The notes beneath the pieces are model-generated. The model saw only the letters and a program-made list of their open reading frames with translations, was not told the origin of the DNA and did not search any database. From NCBI RefSeq assembly GCF_019430945.1, contig NZ_JAHYCB010000018.1, positions 1 to 64,000 of the forward strand: a DNA stretch of 64,000 nucleotides, read 5' to 3'. Of this stretch, positions 51,750 through 61,021 are shown one piece after another; position 1 is the first letter of the stretch; the number at the start of each line of letters is the position of its first letter. The position numbers and the translations under genes were made by a program. The stretch comes from Neorhizobium populisoli (lineage in GTDB: Bacteria; Pseudomonadota; Alphaproteobacteria; Rhizobiales; Rhizobiaceae).

Positions 51750-52955
51750 GTGCCGGATTTTCTTACGCTTTACCTCGTTGTTATGCTTCTCAATCTTTCG
51801 CACTGCCTGATGTGGGGTTTGATCGCCTATCGATACAGGGATCTGCGGGCCGCTCGGTTGTGGCTTGCCGGCAGCGCCGCAAGCGTCGCCGGAAGGGTTG
51901 CCCTTTCACTTCAAGGCGAAAGCGGCTTGATGCTGAACACCGTCGGAGGCAATGGCTTCATCATCTTTGGCTTTTATTTAAATTGGTGTGGCGCACGTTG
52001 CTTGCACGGCGACAACGTTGAACGGACCCAAGTCTCATACCTGCTGGGTAGCAGCGTTCTTGTGATGGCGGCGACGTTTCACCTCTGGTATGGCCGTAAT
52101 CCGATCTACACATTGGCTCAGTCACTCCCGCTCGCACTGACGGCAATCTACCTGATCCGACCCTCTCGCCGAGACCTGGGCGCGATCATTGCCAGCACAG
52201 CCATTGCCATGGGCGCATTGTCTCATTGTATTATCGCCGGCGGCAACATCCTCATCGTAACGGGTATGAGACCTGATTTGCACCTTTACCAAGCCGCATC
52301 GATCGATCTTCTCGTATTTTTATTTGCCGCGGTCATCTGGAACTTTGGGTTTCTCATTTGCGCTTTCGACCGCCTGCAAGCGAAGGTCGAGCAGCTGGCG
52401 AATGAGGACGAGCTGACAGGGATCGCCAATCGCCGGATGTTGACGGAACACCTGAACAGAATTTGCGGGAAGCAGAAAGGCGCCAATTTCAGCCTGCTAT
52501 TGTTGGACCTCGACCGTTTCAAGGCCATCAACGATAGGTATGGCCACGCAGCGGGCGACGCGGCACTAAAGCACGCGGCAGCCGTAATAACGAAACAGTT
52601 GCGGCAAGGCGACGTCTTTGCGCGGCTCGGCGGCGACGAATTCTGCTTGTTGTTGCGAGCTGCGACCGCAGCCGAGGCGACGCTTATCGCCAAAAGGATC
52701 GTGAGCACAGTCAAAGCCACGCCATTTCCGTGGGAAGCCCTTCAACTGAGCCTCACGGTTAGCATCGGAATAGCATCGTCGGAGGGGACACAGATCAGCC
52801 CGGAGGCGCTTTTGGACAGCGCGGACCGGGCGCTATACGAGACGAAGCGGCGTGGCCGCGATGGGTATTCCGTTTTTGCCTTGCCTCTCGACCATAGCAA
52901 CAACATCGTCCGGCTTGACCACTTTCCAGCTTCCGGCTCGGCCGTCAGGAGCTAG
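51750..52955 (+). CDS. membrane-anchored diguanylate cyclase (GGDEF)
   Basis: About 401 residues. Six to seven N-terminal membrane helices (for example TLYLVVMLLNLSHCLMWGLI) precede a cytoplasmic GGDEF domain (NEDELTGIANRRMLTEHLNR, LLLDLDRFKAINDRYGHAAG). The signature LGGDEF is intact and the inhibitory RxxD site (RQGD) lies five residues ahead of it. It should make cyclic di-GMP with product inhibition. A GTG at 51750 with GGAGAC five bases upstream is the most likely start. Confidence 0.9.
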   Translation: MPDFLTLYLVVMLLNLSHCLMWGLIAYRYRDLRAARLWLAGSAASVAGRVALSLQGESGLMLNTVGGNGFIIFGFYLNWCGARCLHGDNVERTQVSYLLGSSVLVMAATFHLWYGRNPIYTLAQSLPLALTAIYLIRPSRRDLGAIIASTAIAMGALSHCIIAGGNILIVTGMRPDLHLYQAASIDLLVFLFAAVIWNFGFLICAFDRLQAKVEQLANEDELTGIANRRMLTEHLNRICGKQKGANFSLLLLDLDRFKAINDRYGHAAGDAALKHAAAVITKQLRQGDVFARLGGDEFCLLLRAATAAEATLIAKRIVSTVKATPFPWEALQLSLTVSIGIASSEGTQISPEALLDSADRALYETKRRGRDGYSVFALPLDHSNNIVRLDHFPASGSAVRS

Positions 52956-53053
52956 CGAGGGGTGCCAGTGTTTATCAAGCGATCACGGCGCGTCTGGCGA
53001 AATGAGAGCGTGGCCGGTAGAATGGCATGTCTCTACCGGTATTTGGGTGATAC

Positions 53054-54334
53054 ATGCGCGTTTTCTACTCTACTGTGATCGCCTATCTCACCGGAGCTCT
53101 CGCCGCCCATGCGGCCGACGCGGTTACCTATTCTGGATCCCTAGGCTCGCTGCCAATCATTCTTGAATTGACATCACCGGGTCCCAATGGCCTTCGGGCG
53201 GGGCGTTATGCCTATCTCGCCAAGGGCGGTGACATTGCGTTGCACGGCATGAAGAGCGCCGGCGCCGGTACTCTGCGGCTCGCCGAGGAAAAGCCCTGTA
53301 CAGAAACGCTCTGCAAAACCACCGGTGGCGAGGTCATCGACGTCGCGCCGATCGCTGCGGAATGGGATTTGAGCACCGATGGTGGCCAGGGCCTTTCTGG
53401 GACATGGCGGGACAAGGAGACCGGCAAGACATTGCCGGTCAAGCTCCTCAAGAGGGGTGAGAGGGCTATTTCCCCCAGTGAGCCCGACCTGCTAGCCGCT
53501 CTCGATCCGAGCTATGCGCAAGCCGGTACCGACGAGCCGACGGTCCTGACCAAAGACAGCCTGCCCTATGATTTTTTGAAGATGGACCGTCCGCTGAAAA
53601 AAGGCATCGTTGAAGATTTCGGCGGCAATAGCTACCGGATGGACGACGACAGCCGAACGGGGCTTTCCTATCCAGTCGTCCTGACGATCGGGAAGGTCAA
53701 TCCGGCGCCACTCAATCGCTATCTTGCGCAACAGCGCCTGCAGTTCGCTCTCCCTGCTTTTTGGTGCATGACGAAAGCCTATCTCGGCTTCGGCTGGTCC
53801 GGGCAGGATGCAGAAGGTTCGACGGGATACGACGGTGGCGGTTCTGTCACGGTTGAACATCTGACGACCCGCCTCATGGGCATCGCGGAAAATGGCAGCT
53901 ATTGGTGTGGTGGCGCGCATCCTAGTAATTTCGGAGACCATCGTCTCGCCGATGCCCGCACGGGCAAGGCACTCGTGCCCGAAACCCTCCTGCGCCGCTG
54001 GGTCGCAACCAACGGGGATGGGGCCGAGGTCGATCCTTCCACGGTGGCTGATCCATCGCTGCTCAGCTTTGGACCAAACGAAGACCTCATCCAGTTCGTT
54101 ATCAAAAACCGCGACAGATCTGATGACGAGACGGAGAAGGACTGTGGCTTCGACGACCTCGTTCGCAGCAATCTCGGCGTCTATTTCACCAAGGATAACC
54201 TTGTCTTCACTCTGAAGGGCCTGCCGCACGTCATATTCGCCTGTACCGAAGATCTGTTGACGGTGCCGCTTAAGGATGCGCGTTCACTCTTCACAGACGT
54301 GGGTGCCGGATATTTCAAAGTGCTGGATCGCTAG
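53054..54334 (+). CDS. exported protein of unknown function
   Basis: 426 residues with an N-terminal signal peptide (MRVFYSTVIAYLTGALAAHAA, cleavage after AHA). The mature part has a first domain of beta character (VTYSGSLGSLPIILELTSPG, LSGTWRDKETGKTLPVKLL) and a second one with conserved Cys and a WCGGAHPSNFGDHRLADART segment. The latter resembles the DUF3298/RsiV-like extracytoplasmic fold. It is probably periplasmic. No regulator or partner gene is adjacent. Confidence 0.7.
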   Translation: MRVFYSTVIAYLTGALAAHAADAVTYSGSLGSLPIILELTSPGPNGLRAGRYAYLAKGGDIALHGMKSAGAGTLRLAEEKPCTETLCKTTGGEVIDVAPIAAEWDLSTDGGQGLSGTWRDKETGKTLPVKLLKRGERAISPSEPDLLAALDPSYAQAGTDEPTVLTKDSLPYDFLKMDRPLKKGIVEDFGGNSYRMDDDSRTGLSYPVVLTIGKVNPAPLNRYLAQQRLQFALPAFWCMTKAYLGFGWSGQDAEGSTGYDGGGSVTVEHLTTRLMGIAENGSYWCGGAHPSNFGDHRLADARTGKALVPETLLRRWVATNGDGAEVDPSTVADPSLLSFGPNEDLIQFVIKNRDRSDDETEKDCGFDDLVRSNLGVYFTKDNLVFTLKGLPHVIFACTEDLLTVPLKDARSLFTDVGAGYFKVLDR

Positions 54335-54429
54335 ACCAAGCTGGGGCAGCGTTTCGCTAACGATAGAGGGGCCTCGGCCCTGATTGGATTCGAGCCGTCT
54401 ACCCGATTTAACTTCAATGGGAGTTGCCT

Positions 54430-54835
54430 TCATGGCAATTCCAGGGTGCTCTTGACGCCCTTGTTGAGTGAATTCGCCAGCGTGCATACTGACCAAGCGC
54501 GAGATATGACCCGTTCCGGGTTCGAACCATCGCTTGTCTCGCACCACACGCTCAGGACAGCGCTTGTCGCGAGTAAAGGTGATCCCTTCCAGTTCTATAC
54601 TGACCGTTACAGCGATTTCCCCAAGCTCTACCCTGAGTTCGTGAGCTGCATACCGAAGGTCATTGCAATAGCATCCGCCGATCGCCAACCCGAGAAGTTG
54701 CGCACCATTGAAGCCCAGCCCCTTGCCCCCTGCCTTCCCGTCAGGCCGATCCACGACCACAGTGTGGCCCCCGGCCCATCCCAGCGCGGCTTCTGTGCCC
54801 GCAACATTTCGCAGTTCAACAACTGATTGGACCAT
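54430..54835 (-). pseudogene. OsmC-family peroxidase-like protein, frameshifted
   Basis: Starts MVQSVVELRNVAGTEAALGW after a strong AAGGAGG site, with GLGFNGAQLLGLAIGGCYCN (the first catalytic Cys region of OsmC) and VTVSIELEG. The frame then breaks near 54583. The next frame continues SPLLATSAVLSVWCETSDGS, NPERVISRAWSVCTLANSLN to a stop at 54430. OsmC proteins reduce organic peroxides with two Cys. A one-base loss explains the defect. Confidence 0.75.
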
Positions 54836-54953
54836 GGCTTCCTCCTTGGCATCCGCACAAAACGTGCGCCGCAAGTGCCACCCCGTCAACTTGCGAGGCA
54901 TTTCCCCCAACGGTAAGCCCCTGAGAAGCTTATCAAAGGCACTAGTATTTGCC

Positions 54954-55514
54954 TCAAGTTCCGATGCCACGTCCTGCCGATATTTGCGCGCTCGCATAGC
55001 GAAGGGCGTCCTCAAAACGCCTTTGATTTTCGAAGCTGCGTCTTGGCAGAATGAAGGCTTCCCGGTTTGATATCGGCAGCATCAGATAATCTTTCTCTCG
55101 AATGATGCGTTTCACACTCGCCCAGGGAACGGTGGAATCTGCCACGTTTGACTTCACATGAATGGCATCATCGTTGAGGGATATGGTGATGGTGGCGTCC
55201 GCGGACGCGATTTGCCGATAGGACAGAAACGATGCTCCCCATGCCAGCCAGTGCGTGGCCAGTGACACCAGCGCGACGACGACGAGACCGACAGGTAGCC
55301 AAAGCCAGGAACTGCTGTCAGCTACCGCGTTGATCATGATCAGCGGATTGTAGAGATCCGTGAAGAAGACCAGAAGACACCAGACCGAAAACAGCCAAAG
55401 AACCAACGTGACTATGCTGCGGTGCCAGGGGCGGCGAGTGAGCGCCCGCGCCATGGCGGCATAGTCCCACGCGGTCAGGGTGTAGGTGATCTGGAACGTA
55501 GGTTCGGCTTGCAT
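54954..55514 (-). CDS. YcxB-like membrane protein
   Basis: 186 residues. A short N-terminal cytoplasmic part (TFQITYTLTAWDYAAMARAL), two membrane helices (IVTLVLWLFSVWCLLVFF and WLWLPVGLVVVALVSLAT), and a C-terminal PH-like domain (ITISLNDDAIHVKSNVADST, VPWASVKRIIREKDYLML) typical of the YcxB family. The function of the family is unknown. Intact. Confidence 0.75.
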   Translation of the reverse strand: MQAEPTFQITYTLTAWDYAAMARALTRRPWHRSIVTLVLWLFSVWCLLVFFTDLYNPLIMINAVADSSSWLWLPVGLVVVALVSLATHWLAWGASFLSYRQIASADATITISLNDDAIHVKSNVADSTVPWASVKRIIREKDYLMLPISNREAFILPRRSFENQRRFEDALRYASAQISAGRGIGT

Positions 55515-55605
55515 TGAGATATCCGACGAGAAATTGAAGGCCTTACATCGTGAGATGACGCTGTCTCCGGACTACCATTGCTGTCGCTCCGGATATGCAG
55601 GAAGA

Positions 55606-56025
55606 TCAATCAACAACAGTGGTGAGAATGCGCAGCACTGTCGACGCGGACTTACCTTGTCGGTTAGACCGTGCTGTTAGTTTGTGTCCGTCCGGATCGC
55701 GAAGATAGGCGACGAAGGCCCCGTTCGGACGCTCGTTCGGCGGGCTCTCGATGGACGTGCCGCCATGCTCGACACCAGCGGTGTGCCACGCCAGACCGTG
55801 CTCGCGGCTTTGAGCGGCGATACCGATTGTCCCACCATTGGCAACGGTGGCCGGCTTGCCGTCGATCGGTTTGGTGATCATTAGTCGATTGCCTTCGTGC
55901 ACATAGATCAGCCTGCCGCGCGCATCCATCTCGCCAGGCGCGACACCTAATGCAGCGAAGGTGGCATCGTAGAAGTCCCTTGATCGCTCGAGGTCGTTGC
56001 TGCCGATCATGACATGGGTGAACAT
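55606..56025 (-). CDS. VOC-family (glyoxalase-like) protein
   Basis: About 139 residues beginning MFTHVMIGSNDLERSRDFYD, with the paired beta-alpha-beta-beta-beta modules of the glyoxalase/extradiol dioxygenase superfamily and the C-terminal AYLRDPDGHKL. Metal-binding His/Glu positions are partly visible. The last about 20 residues after LTARS are not family-like and may come from a frame change near 55660. The ligand is unknown. Confidence 0.78.
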   Translation of the reverse strand: MFTHVMIGSNDLERSRDFYDATFAALGVAPGEMDARGRLIYVHEGNRLMITKPIDGKPATVANGGTIGIAAQSREHGLAWHTAGVEHGGTSIESPPNERPNGAFVAYLRDPDGHKLTARSNRQGKSASTVLRILTTVVD

Positions 56026-56345
56026 GGTTTTATCTCCAGTATGGTGTCCAACAAACTCGAACCCGACTATGTGACTTACCATTGAGGCATTCGCAATGCG
56101 CACGAATTTTAGCCCACTATCGCCAAGATGCATCAAACGAATGCATTTTCGCGCGATTAGTGCCCCTGCACCGCACGCTCCCGCTTAAATAACTCGGACC
56201 CATCAGTATGATGCACCGGGCTTTGACACTACGTGACCCTCTCATGATGTCTGATTGATCAAAATTTCAACATGACTTCCCTGCACAAACGAGCGAGCGG
56301 CAATCGGGCCGACAGCTGATGTTATTGATTTGACGAGGGAAGACA
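56026..56345. other. 320-base gap without recognisable features
   Basis: Contains the divergent upstream regions of the VOC gene and the lipoprotein gene. No coding frame or strong repeat was seen. Confidence 0.4.
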
Positions 56346-56639
56346 ATGAATCCTCTTCTGCGTATAGCGCCCGTTGTGGCGTCCCTGTGCGTCATCTCCG
56401 GTTTGATCGCCTGTTCCACGGTGTCTGATGTGTCGCGTGGGCGGTGCGATACAGCAGCTGCGCTGGCGCTCGTTGGGCAACCGAAATTGACCGACAGGGC
56501 GGCCATGGACCGAACTAGAGCAACCGTCGTACGCCAGATCGCACCCGGCCAGCCCGTCACCCATGATTACCGAAATAACAGGGTGACCCTTGAGACCGAT
56601 CCGGCCTCCGGGCGCCTGGTGAGGGCGACCTGCGGGTGA
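56346..56639 (+). CDS. peptidase inhibitor I78-like lipoprotein
   Basis: 97 residues. A lipoprotein signal ends LIACS, the Cys being the likely acylation site. The mature part has CDTAAALALVGQPKL, RAMDRTRATVVRQIAPGQPV-like spacing and VTHDYRNNRVTLETDPASGR, VTL-type, LVRATCG at the end. This is the inhibitor I78 fold, which protects against serine proteases. GAGGGAAG precedes the ATG. Intact. Confidence 0.8.
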   Translation: MNPLLRIAPVVASLCVISGLIACSTVSDVSRGRCDTAAALALVGQPKLTDRAAMDRTRATVVRQIAPGQPVTHDYRNNRVTLETDPASGRLVRATCG

Positions 56640-56780
56640 GGTCTTGGCACAAAGTCTTCGGGGAGGAACTCATATGCGAGGGAAGAACACGACCGGAGAT
56701 CACGTCAACGCGATGGAGAAAACGTTGTGATTGAGAAAGCCTTGGTTTACGGCAGGTAATCTTCGAAGCCAGAGAACGGT

Positions 56781-57038
56781 ATGACTATATCCCGGATGGG
56801 CCAGAGGAGATCAACGAACAGAATCTGTCTTTGCTTTTCAAATGATGTCCAAAGGCGAGGACACGGAACAGCACTTTTTGAGCGGCTTGAACGGCTGGCG
56901 CGTTTACTTGGCATCAACGAGCTTCTCGTGCATTCCGCTACGGACGCAGCAGGCTTCTATCAGAAACTCGGCTTTTCACCGTTTGTATTCGACGCTGGCA
57001 CTTTCGAGACTGTGCAAATGCGCAAAATGATAGAATGA
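56781..57038 (+). pseudogene. GNAT acetyltransferase, C-terminal fragment
   Basis: The protein-like part is QRRGHGTALFERLERLARLL, GINELLVHSATDAAGFYQKL, GFSPFVFDAGTFETVQMRKM. It contains the acetyl-CoA pyrophosphate-binding RxxGxG motif (QRRGHG) and the final GNAT beta-bulge segment FYQKLGF. The first half of the fold is absent; the sequence before codon 28 is unrelated. Not functional. Confidence 0.65.
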
Positions 57039-57083
57039 TGCCCTTCGAGCAGAACCCGAACTTGAAAGAAGAGGAAGGGACTT

Positions 57084-57785
57084 TTGAAAACTGCAATCAT
57101 ATTCGACTGTGAGTTCCTTTGTCTCGAAGGGTCGCAACGCAGATTTTGGTGCGCCGCCCACGACCGCGATCCAGTCATTGCCCAGATCGGCGCGGTAAAG
57201 CTTGGTTTGGAAGCTGACTTTCCGATCCTTGACACCTACAAGGCCTACGTCCGGCCGATGAATCTATTTGGAAGCGGTTGCGCTCGATCCCTTCTTCACG
57301 AAGCTTACGGGGATCACCGAAGAGGTTATCGAGGCGGAAGGCGTGACGTTGCAGGACGCGCTATCCGGCGTCGACAGTTTCTCCAGCGGGGCGCGATTTT
57401 GGTCGTGGGGCAAGGATGAACTTAATATGGTCGCCATCAGTTGCTATATCGCCGGCATTGATGCGCCAGTTCCGGCTCAGCGTTTTGATAACGCCGTCAA
57501 GCTCCTGCTCGCCGCCGGGATGCCGATCGAGGATTTGGCCAAGACCCCAAGTATCAAGCTTGCCGATTACTACAACGTTGAGCATCCACCCTTGCAGGGC
57601 CACGATGCACTCGATGATGCGCTTTCGGTACGTACACCCTGCAACACCTCCTGAAAGCCGGACTGTTACGACCGGGGAGTTTGATTCTCATGATGCCGGA
57701 AAACGAATTGGGTATCCGACGGCTACCCGGTACAGAGCGACGTTTCCTGCCCGCACGCCATAGCCGAGGTCCCCATCACGCTTGA
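57084..57785 (+). pseudogene. DnaQ-like 3'-5' exonuclease, frameshifted
   Basis: The first frame (MKTAIIFDCEFLCLEGSQRR, VIAQIGAVKLGLEADFPILD) holds the DEDD Asp/Glu motif DCE. After a shift near 57270 comes ALDPFFTKLTGITEEVIEAE and RFDNAVKLLLAAGMPIEDLA with the final active-site segment GHDALDDALS. A second shift near 57620 leads to YTLQHLLKAGLLRPGSLILM. The three pieces form one exonuclease-like protein of the DEDD family, inactivated by two indels. Confidence 0.72.
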
Positions 57786-57807
57786 TATCGCCAGAAATAC
57801 ACCTCCT

Positions 57808-58932
57808 GTGCGAGGGGTCCTCCGGCGCTGGTTTGCGTCGAACGCCTTGCTGGCCGCCCCCCAGGCCGCCGCACCCGTTGCCTTTGCTCTACTGGCGCTC
57901 CCACTGACCGGTGACGCGAAAAGCGGTGCGGCTATCGTCATGGCAATGACCGCTGCGCAGGTGTTGGGAGCAGTCCCCGTCGCTCGCCTAGGCCGAACCT
58001 TTAATGCGGTTACATACCTGAAGCTTCTGGTCGTCATCCGGACACTTGCTTTTTCCACCATTGCTTTTCTTGCAGCCTGGAAGGCACCCTTCCTCCTGAT
58101 GATCATCGCGGGTGCCGCCGCAGGTTTCGTCAACGGAGCAGCCAGCGGCTATATGCGCGCCATCCTGAACTACATCACCGGCCCGGACCGCTTGCTCAAA
58201 TCACTGGGCATCGCAGCGACACTCAACGAAGTGACGTTCGTCGCAGCACCTGTCGCAGCGTCTCTCCTGGGTTCAATCTCCCCTCCGCTCGCTATCGTCG
58301 CCATGACGGTCCTGGGAAGCGCGCCGCTCCAGCTGATTCCCCGCTTGCCCCATGCTCGCGCTCCCCCAGCGGCTGCAACAGATGGTGCCTTGCTCAAGCC
58401 TTCGATTTTGCTCTGGCTGTTCTGCGCCATGGCCGGTGGGGCGGCAGTCGCCGCGATCGAGGTTGGTGCGGTCGCTCTTGCACTCGATTCCGCTTTCAAG
58501 CCGGGTTTTGGTATCATTTTTACGGTTGCACTTTGCATCGCGTCTGTGTGCGGCGGAGTGTGGGTCAGCGTTCGCAACCGTCTTGCGCAGCGACGGACCG
58601 TGATTTTACTTCTCGCCGCCGCTGCGACCGGGATGGCACTGGTCTCTTTGCGGCGTTCGGTCGAAGTGTCCGTCGTCGGCTGCGTGATCGTCGGATTGAT
58701 GATTGCGCCGCTGGGTACCTACTACTCGGTCGTCCTGGACGGGCTGGCCCCTCCCTCGAAGAGGGCGGAGGTATTTGCCTTGCTACGCACCGCGAACTCC
58801 GTTGGGGTCATATTTTCCAGCGCCATGTTGACCTGGACATCGCTTACATGGGCATTGGGCGCTGGTTCGGTATTATTTGCGGGGGCAGCGGTAGCAGTCA
58901 GCTTGGTGCGTTTCGGCACCAAACATACGTGA
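57808..58932 (+). CDS. MFS-like membrane transporter
   Basis: 374 residues, about ten to eleven membrane helices of Ala/Val/Leu composition, with MAMTAAQVLGAVPVARLGRT and a long C-terminal half (VVLDGLAPPSKRAEVFALLR). Resembles major-facilitator transporters. The start is at the GTG 57808; the strong first ATG is only inside the protein. No regulator lies nearby and the substrate is unknown. Confidence 0.72.
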   Translation: MRGVLRRWFASNALLAAPQAAAPVAFALLALPLTGDAKSGAAIVMAMTAAQVLGAVPVARLGRTFNAVTYLKLLVVIRTLAFSTIAFLAAWKAPFLLMIIAGAAAGFVNGAASGYMRAILNYITGPDRLLKSLGIAATLNEVTFVAAPVAASLLGSISPPLAIVAMTVLGSAPLQLIPRLPHARAPPAAATDGALLKPSILLWLFCAMAGGAAVAAIEVGAVALALDSAFKPGFGIIFTVALCIASVCGGVWVSVRNRLAQRRTVILLLAAAATGMALVSLRRSVEVSVVGCVIVGLMIAPLGTYYSVVLDGLAPPSKRAEVFALLRTANSVGVIFSSAMLTWTSLTWALGAGSVLFAGAAVAVSLVRFGTKHT

Positions 58933-59045
58933 CCATTGGCGGTGCGACCACGCCGAAATAGATGTCGGCTCTGTCACTTGAAGAGGCGGCTATCAGGTGG
59001 GCATCCTGATCAGCATCGAAGGGGGCACCGTCAAGTCGACCGCAA

Positions 59046-59600
59046 TTAAACGATCAATCCGCGCAGCTTCGCGATCGACAGGGCCGCAACCGTGGCGGCA
59101 TCGCGTAATTCGCCGGACAGGATCATCGCTTCAACCTGATCGACGGAAAATGATGCCACCACCAAATCCTGCTCCTCGACCGAAAGCCGGGATGGTCCCT
59201 GTGACAAGCCGGTGGCGAGGAATATCCGGTACGATTGAGTTGCCGTGCCGTAAAGTGGAAACAATTGTCCGATCTGTTCCACGCGTTCCGCGTGCAGCCC
59301 GGTCTCCTCTACCAGTTCGCCCCGTGCTAACTCTTCCGGATCGGCATCTGGATCTTCCTCCCACGACCCCTGCGGAAACTCCCACTGTCGCTGGCCGATC
59401 GGGTAGCGGAACTGCTGAACGAGGTAAAGGCGATCCCCGTCGAAGGGCATGATAACCGCAAAGTCCGGCTTATCGACAAAGCCGTAAATGCCGGAACTGC
59501 CGTCGCGCCGGCGGATGCTGTCTTCTTTGACCTTCATCCATCGGTTTTCATAAACGACCCTGGAATCTATCGTTTCAATATCTGGCTTGCTGTCGCTCAT
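59046..59600 (-). CDS. NUDIX hydrolase
   Basis: About 184 residues. The Nudix box GSWEEDPDADPEELARGELV EETG has the spacing of the consensus, except that the Arg of the REUXEE core is replaced (GELVEE after AR). Upstream are FVDKPDFAVIMPFDGDRLYL and VQQFRYPIGQRQWEFPQG, as in ADP-ribose/GDP-mannose pyrophosphatases. The ATG at 59600 is preferred over the one 13 codons upstream. The Arg-to-Gly change may reduce activity. Confidence 0.82.
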   Translation of the reverse strand: MSDSKPDIETIDSRVVYENRWMKVKEDSIRRRDGSSGIYGFVDKPDFAVIMPFDGDRLYLVQQFRYPIGQRQWEFPQGSWEEDPDADPEELARGELVEETGLHAERVEQIGQLFPLYGTATQSYRIFLATGLSQGPSRLSVEEQDLVVASFSVDQVEAMILSGELRDAATVAALSIAKLRGLIV

Positions 59601-59719
59601 CGTTCGCCTTTTCAGAGATTTCCAAAAATTGAGGCCCACATGACCAGCCTCCCACGTTTATTGCAAGCCTGGACTAAGGGATGAACCGCGGGCTTGCGAA
59701 CCCGTTTTCTCGCTTGCGG

Positions 59720-60019
59720 CTATCGGAGGTTGCCTCGGTAGAAAAACAAGACCAGTGTGAGAGCGATGATCCCAATCACTGCCAAGACAATGGCTCGCCT
59801 TGACGACGCACCGTTTCGATATATTAGGGCGGCAACGACGGCGCAGAGCGACCAAATACATGTGACGATAACCAACAGCCATGAATACAAAAACGGACCA
59901 AGGTCGTAGCCCCCACCGCCGATTGAAGGTCCGGATGTGGTATCGATTTGGGCGCCGACCAGGATGGCAACCGGTACCGCGAGCGCCGACAACCATATCC
60001 CTACCGTCTTGTTTTTCAT
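59720..60019 (-). CDS. small membrane protein, unknown
   Basis: 99 residues with three membrane helices (VGIWLSALAVPVAILVGAQI, FLYSWLLVIVTCIWSLCAVV, AIVLAVIGIIALTLVLFFYR) and a Gly-rich loop GGGGYD. No motif allows a functional guess. Convergent with nothing nearby. Confidence 0.5.
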   Translation of the reverse strand: MKNKTVGIWLSALAVPVAILVGAQIDTTSGPSIGGGGYDLGPFLYSWLLVIVTCIWSLCAVVAALIYRNGASSRRAIVLAVIGIIALTLVLFFYRGNLR

Positions 60020-60193
60020 GATCAGTTACCTAGTTCCGCTGCTGCCGTCCGGCCACAGATTCATAAGTTTGGCCGAAAGATAGCTGGTTGTTCAATCCCC
60101 ACAGAGTTGACGCACAGGATCCCTCGACATTTCAACTGGATGGGTGATCTTAGGATCCAATTTTGCTTGTTCACACCATGCTGATGGGAATGT

Positions 60194-60415
60194 TTGGCAC
60201 GGCATTTTCGAAAGAGGAGACTTCGGATATTGTTGCAGTTCATAATTGCTGGAAGCACCGCCTTGGCCCTGATTGTGCTGTTGGTCTTCATCTGGCCGCG
60301 AAGAGTGAGACTGCAGCGGATATTTGGCAGCGGGGTGACAAATAGTTCTGGCGGCCACGACTATCTTCCGCATACCACCGGCTGTAACGACGTCGGCGGA
60401 AGCGGCGATTGCTGA
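60194..60415 (+). CDS. small single-helix membrane protein, coupled to the next gene
   Basis: About 73 residues from a TTG start (GGGA lies four bases before it): a basic N-terminus MARHFRKRRLRILLQ, one membrane helix (FIIAGSTALALIVLLVFIW), and a polar Gly/Cys-containing tail (SGGHDYLPHTTGCNDVGGSG). The TGA overlaps the next ATG (TGATG, 60413-60417). I do not recognise the family; a similar tail is seen in small rhizobial membrane proteins. Confidence 0.4.
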   Translation: MARHFRKRRLRILLQFIIAGSTALALIVLLVFIWPRRVRLQRIFGSGVTNSSGGHDYLPHTTGCNDVGGSGDC

Positions 60416-60675
60416 TGGCAAGGCTCTATTATGTCGGGACCTGCCCACAGTGCGACGATCAAGGCCGCCTTTGTCTCCAGAAGGACGTGACCCGGCAGAC
60501 GATCTATGCCCATTGCGAGGAATGTGAGTGGGGATTCCGCACACCCGGGGATGTCAGGCAGCCACATCAGGCGTTCTTAACGCTGCTGGAGGAGTATGAA
60601 ACGGTGAACCCGGCCGAAGATGAAGTCTTGCAATCCTCCTGGGCGCCTCACGTTTTAAAGCGCACCAGTGCCTAA
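60415..60675 (+). CDS. small zinc-ribbon-like protein
   Basis: 86 residues (MARLYYVGTCPQCDDQGRLC, then HCEECEWGFRTPGDV). Two CxxC pairs (CPQC and CEEC) suggest a zinc ribbon; the rest is a short helical tail. It is translated by the TGATG overlap with the preceding gene. Function is unknown. Confidence 0.55.
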   Translation: MARLYYVGTCPQCDDQGRLCLQKDVTRQTIYAHCEECEWGFRTPGDVRQPHQAFLTLLEEYETVNPAEDEVLQSSWAPHVLKRTSA

Positions 60676-61021
60676 GGTGACCGAGACCTTCACCCGAACC
60701 GATGTTATACGCGTCGGCGTATACATGGAGGCTCGACGGAAAACCCCTATTAGTTCTTTGTTTCGCTGCTACCTGGGCTTAGGGGGAAAGTCGTTACACG
60801 CGTTGAAAGGAATCGAACGCGCGACAGGTTCGTCAGATAGCTCAAGCGCGTGAAGAGAAAAGCTTCGTGGGATAACGCCCTTCAGGCAATCGCTACCGAC
60901 ACAGAGGGGCCACAAACGAAGACTAAGGCTTTGTTTCATCGTCTGGCTGCCGCGATGGTCATGCAATTCACTGCGGGGTTGGCCGGTTCAGCCGACCCCG
61001 CGGACCGCGGACGCGAACCTC
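60676..61021. other. 346-base gap without recognisable features
   Basis: Only short low-quality frames occur. No terminator with a clear T run could be identified between the zinc-ribbon gene and the convergent hydrolase gene. Confidence 0.4.
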
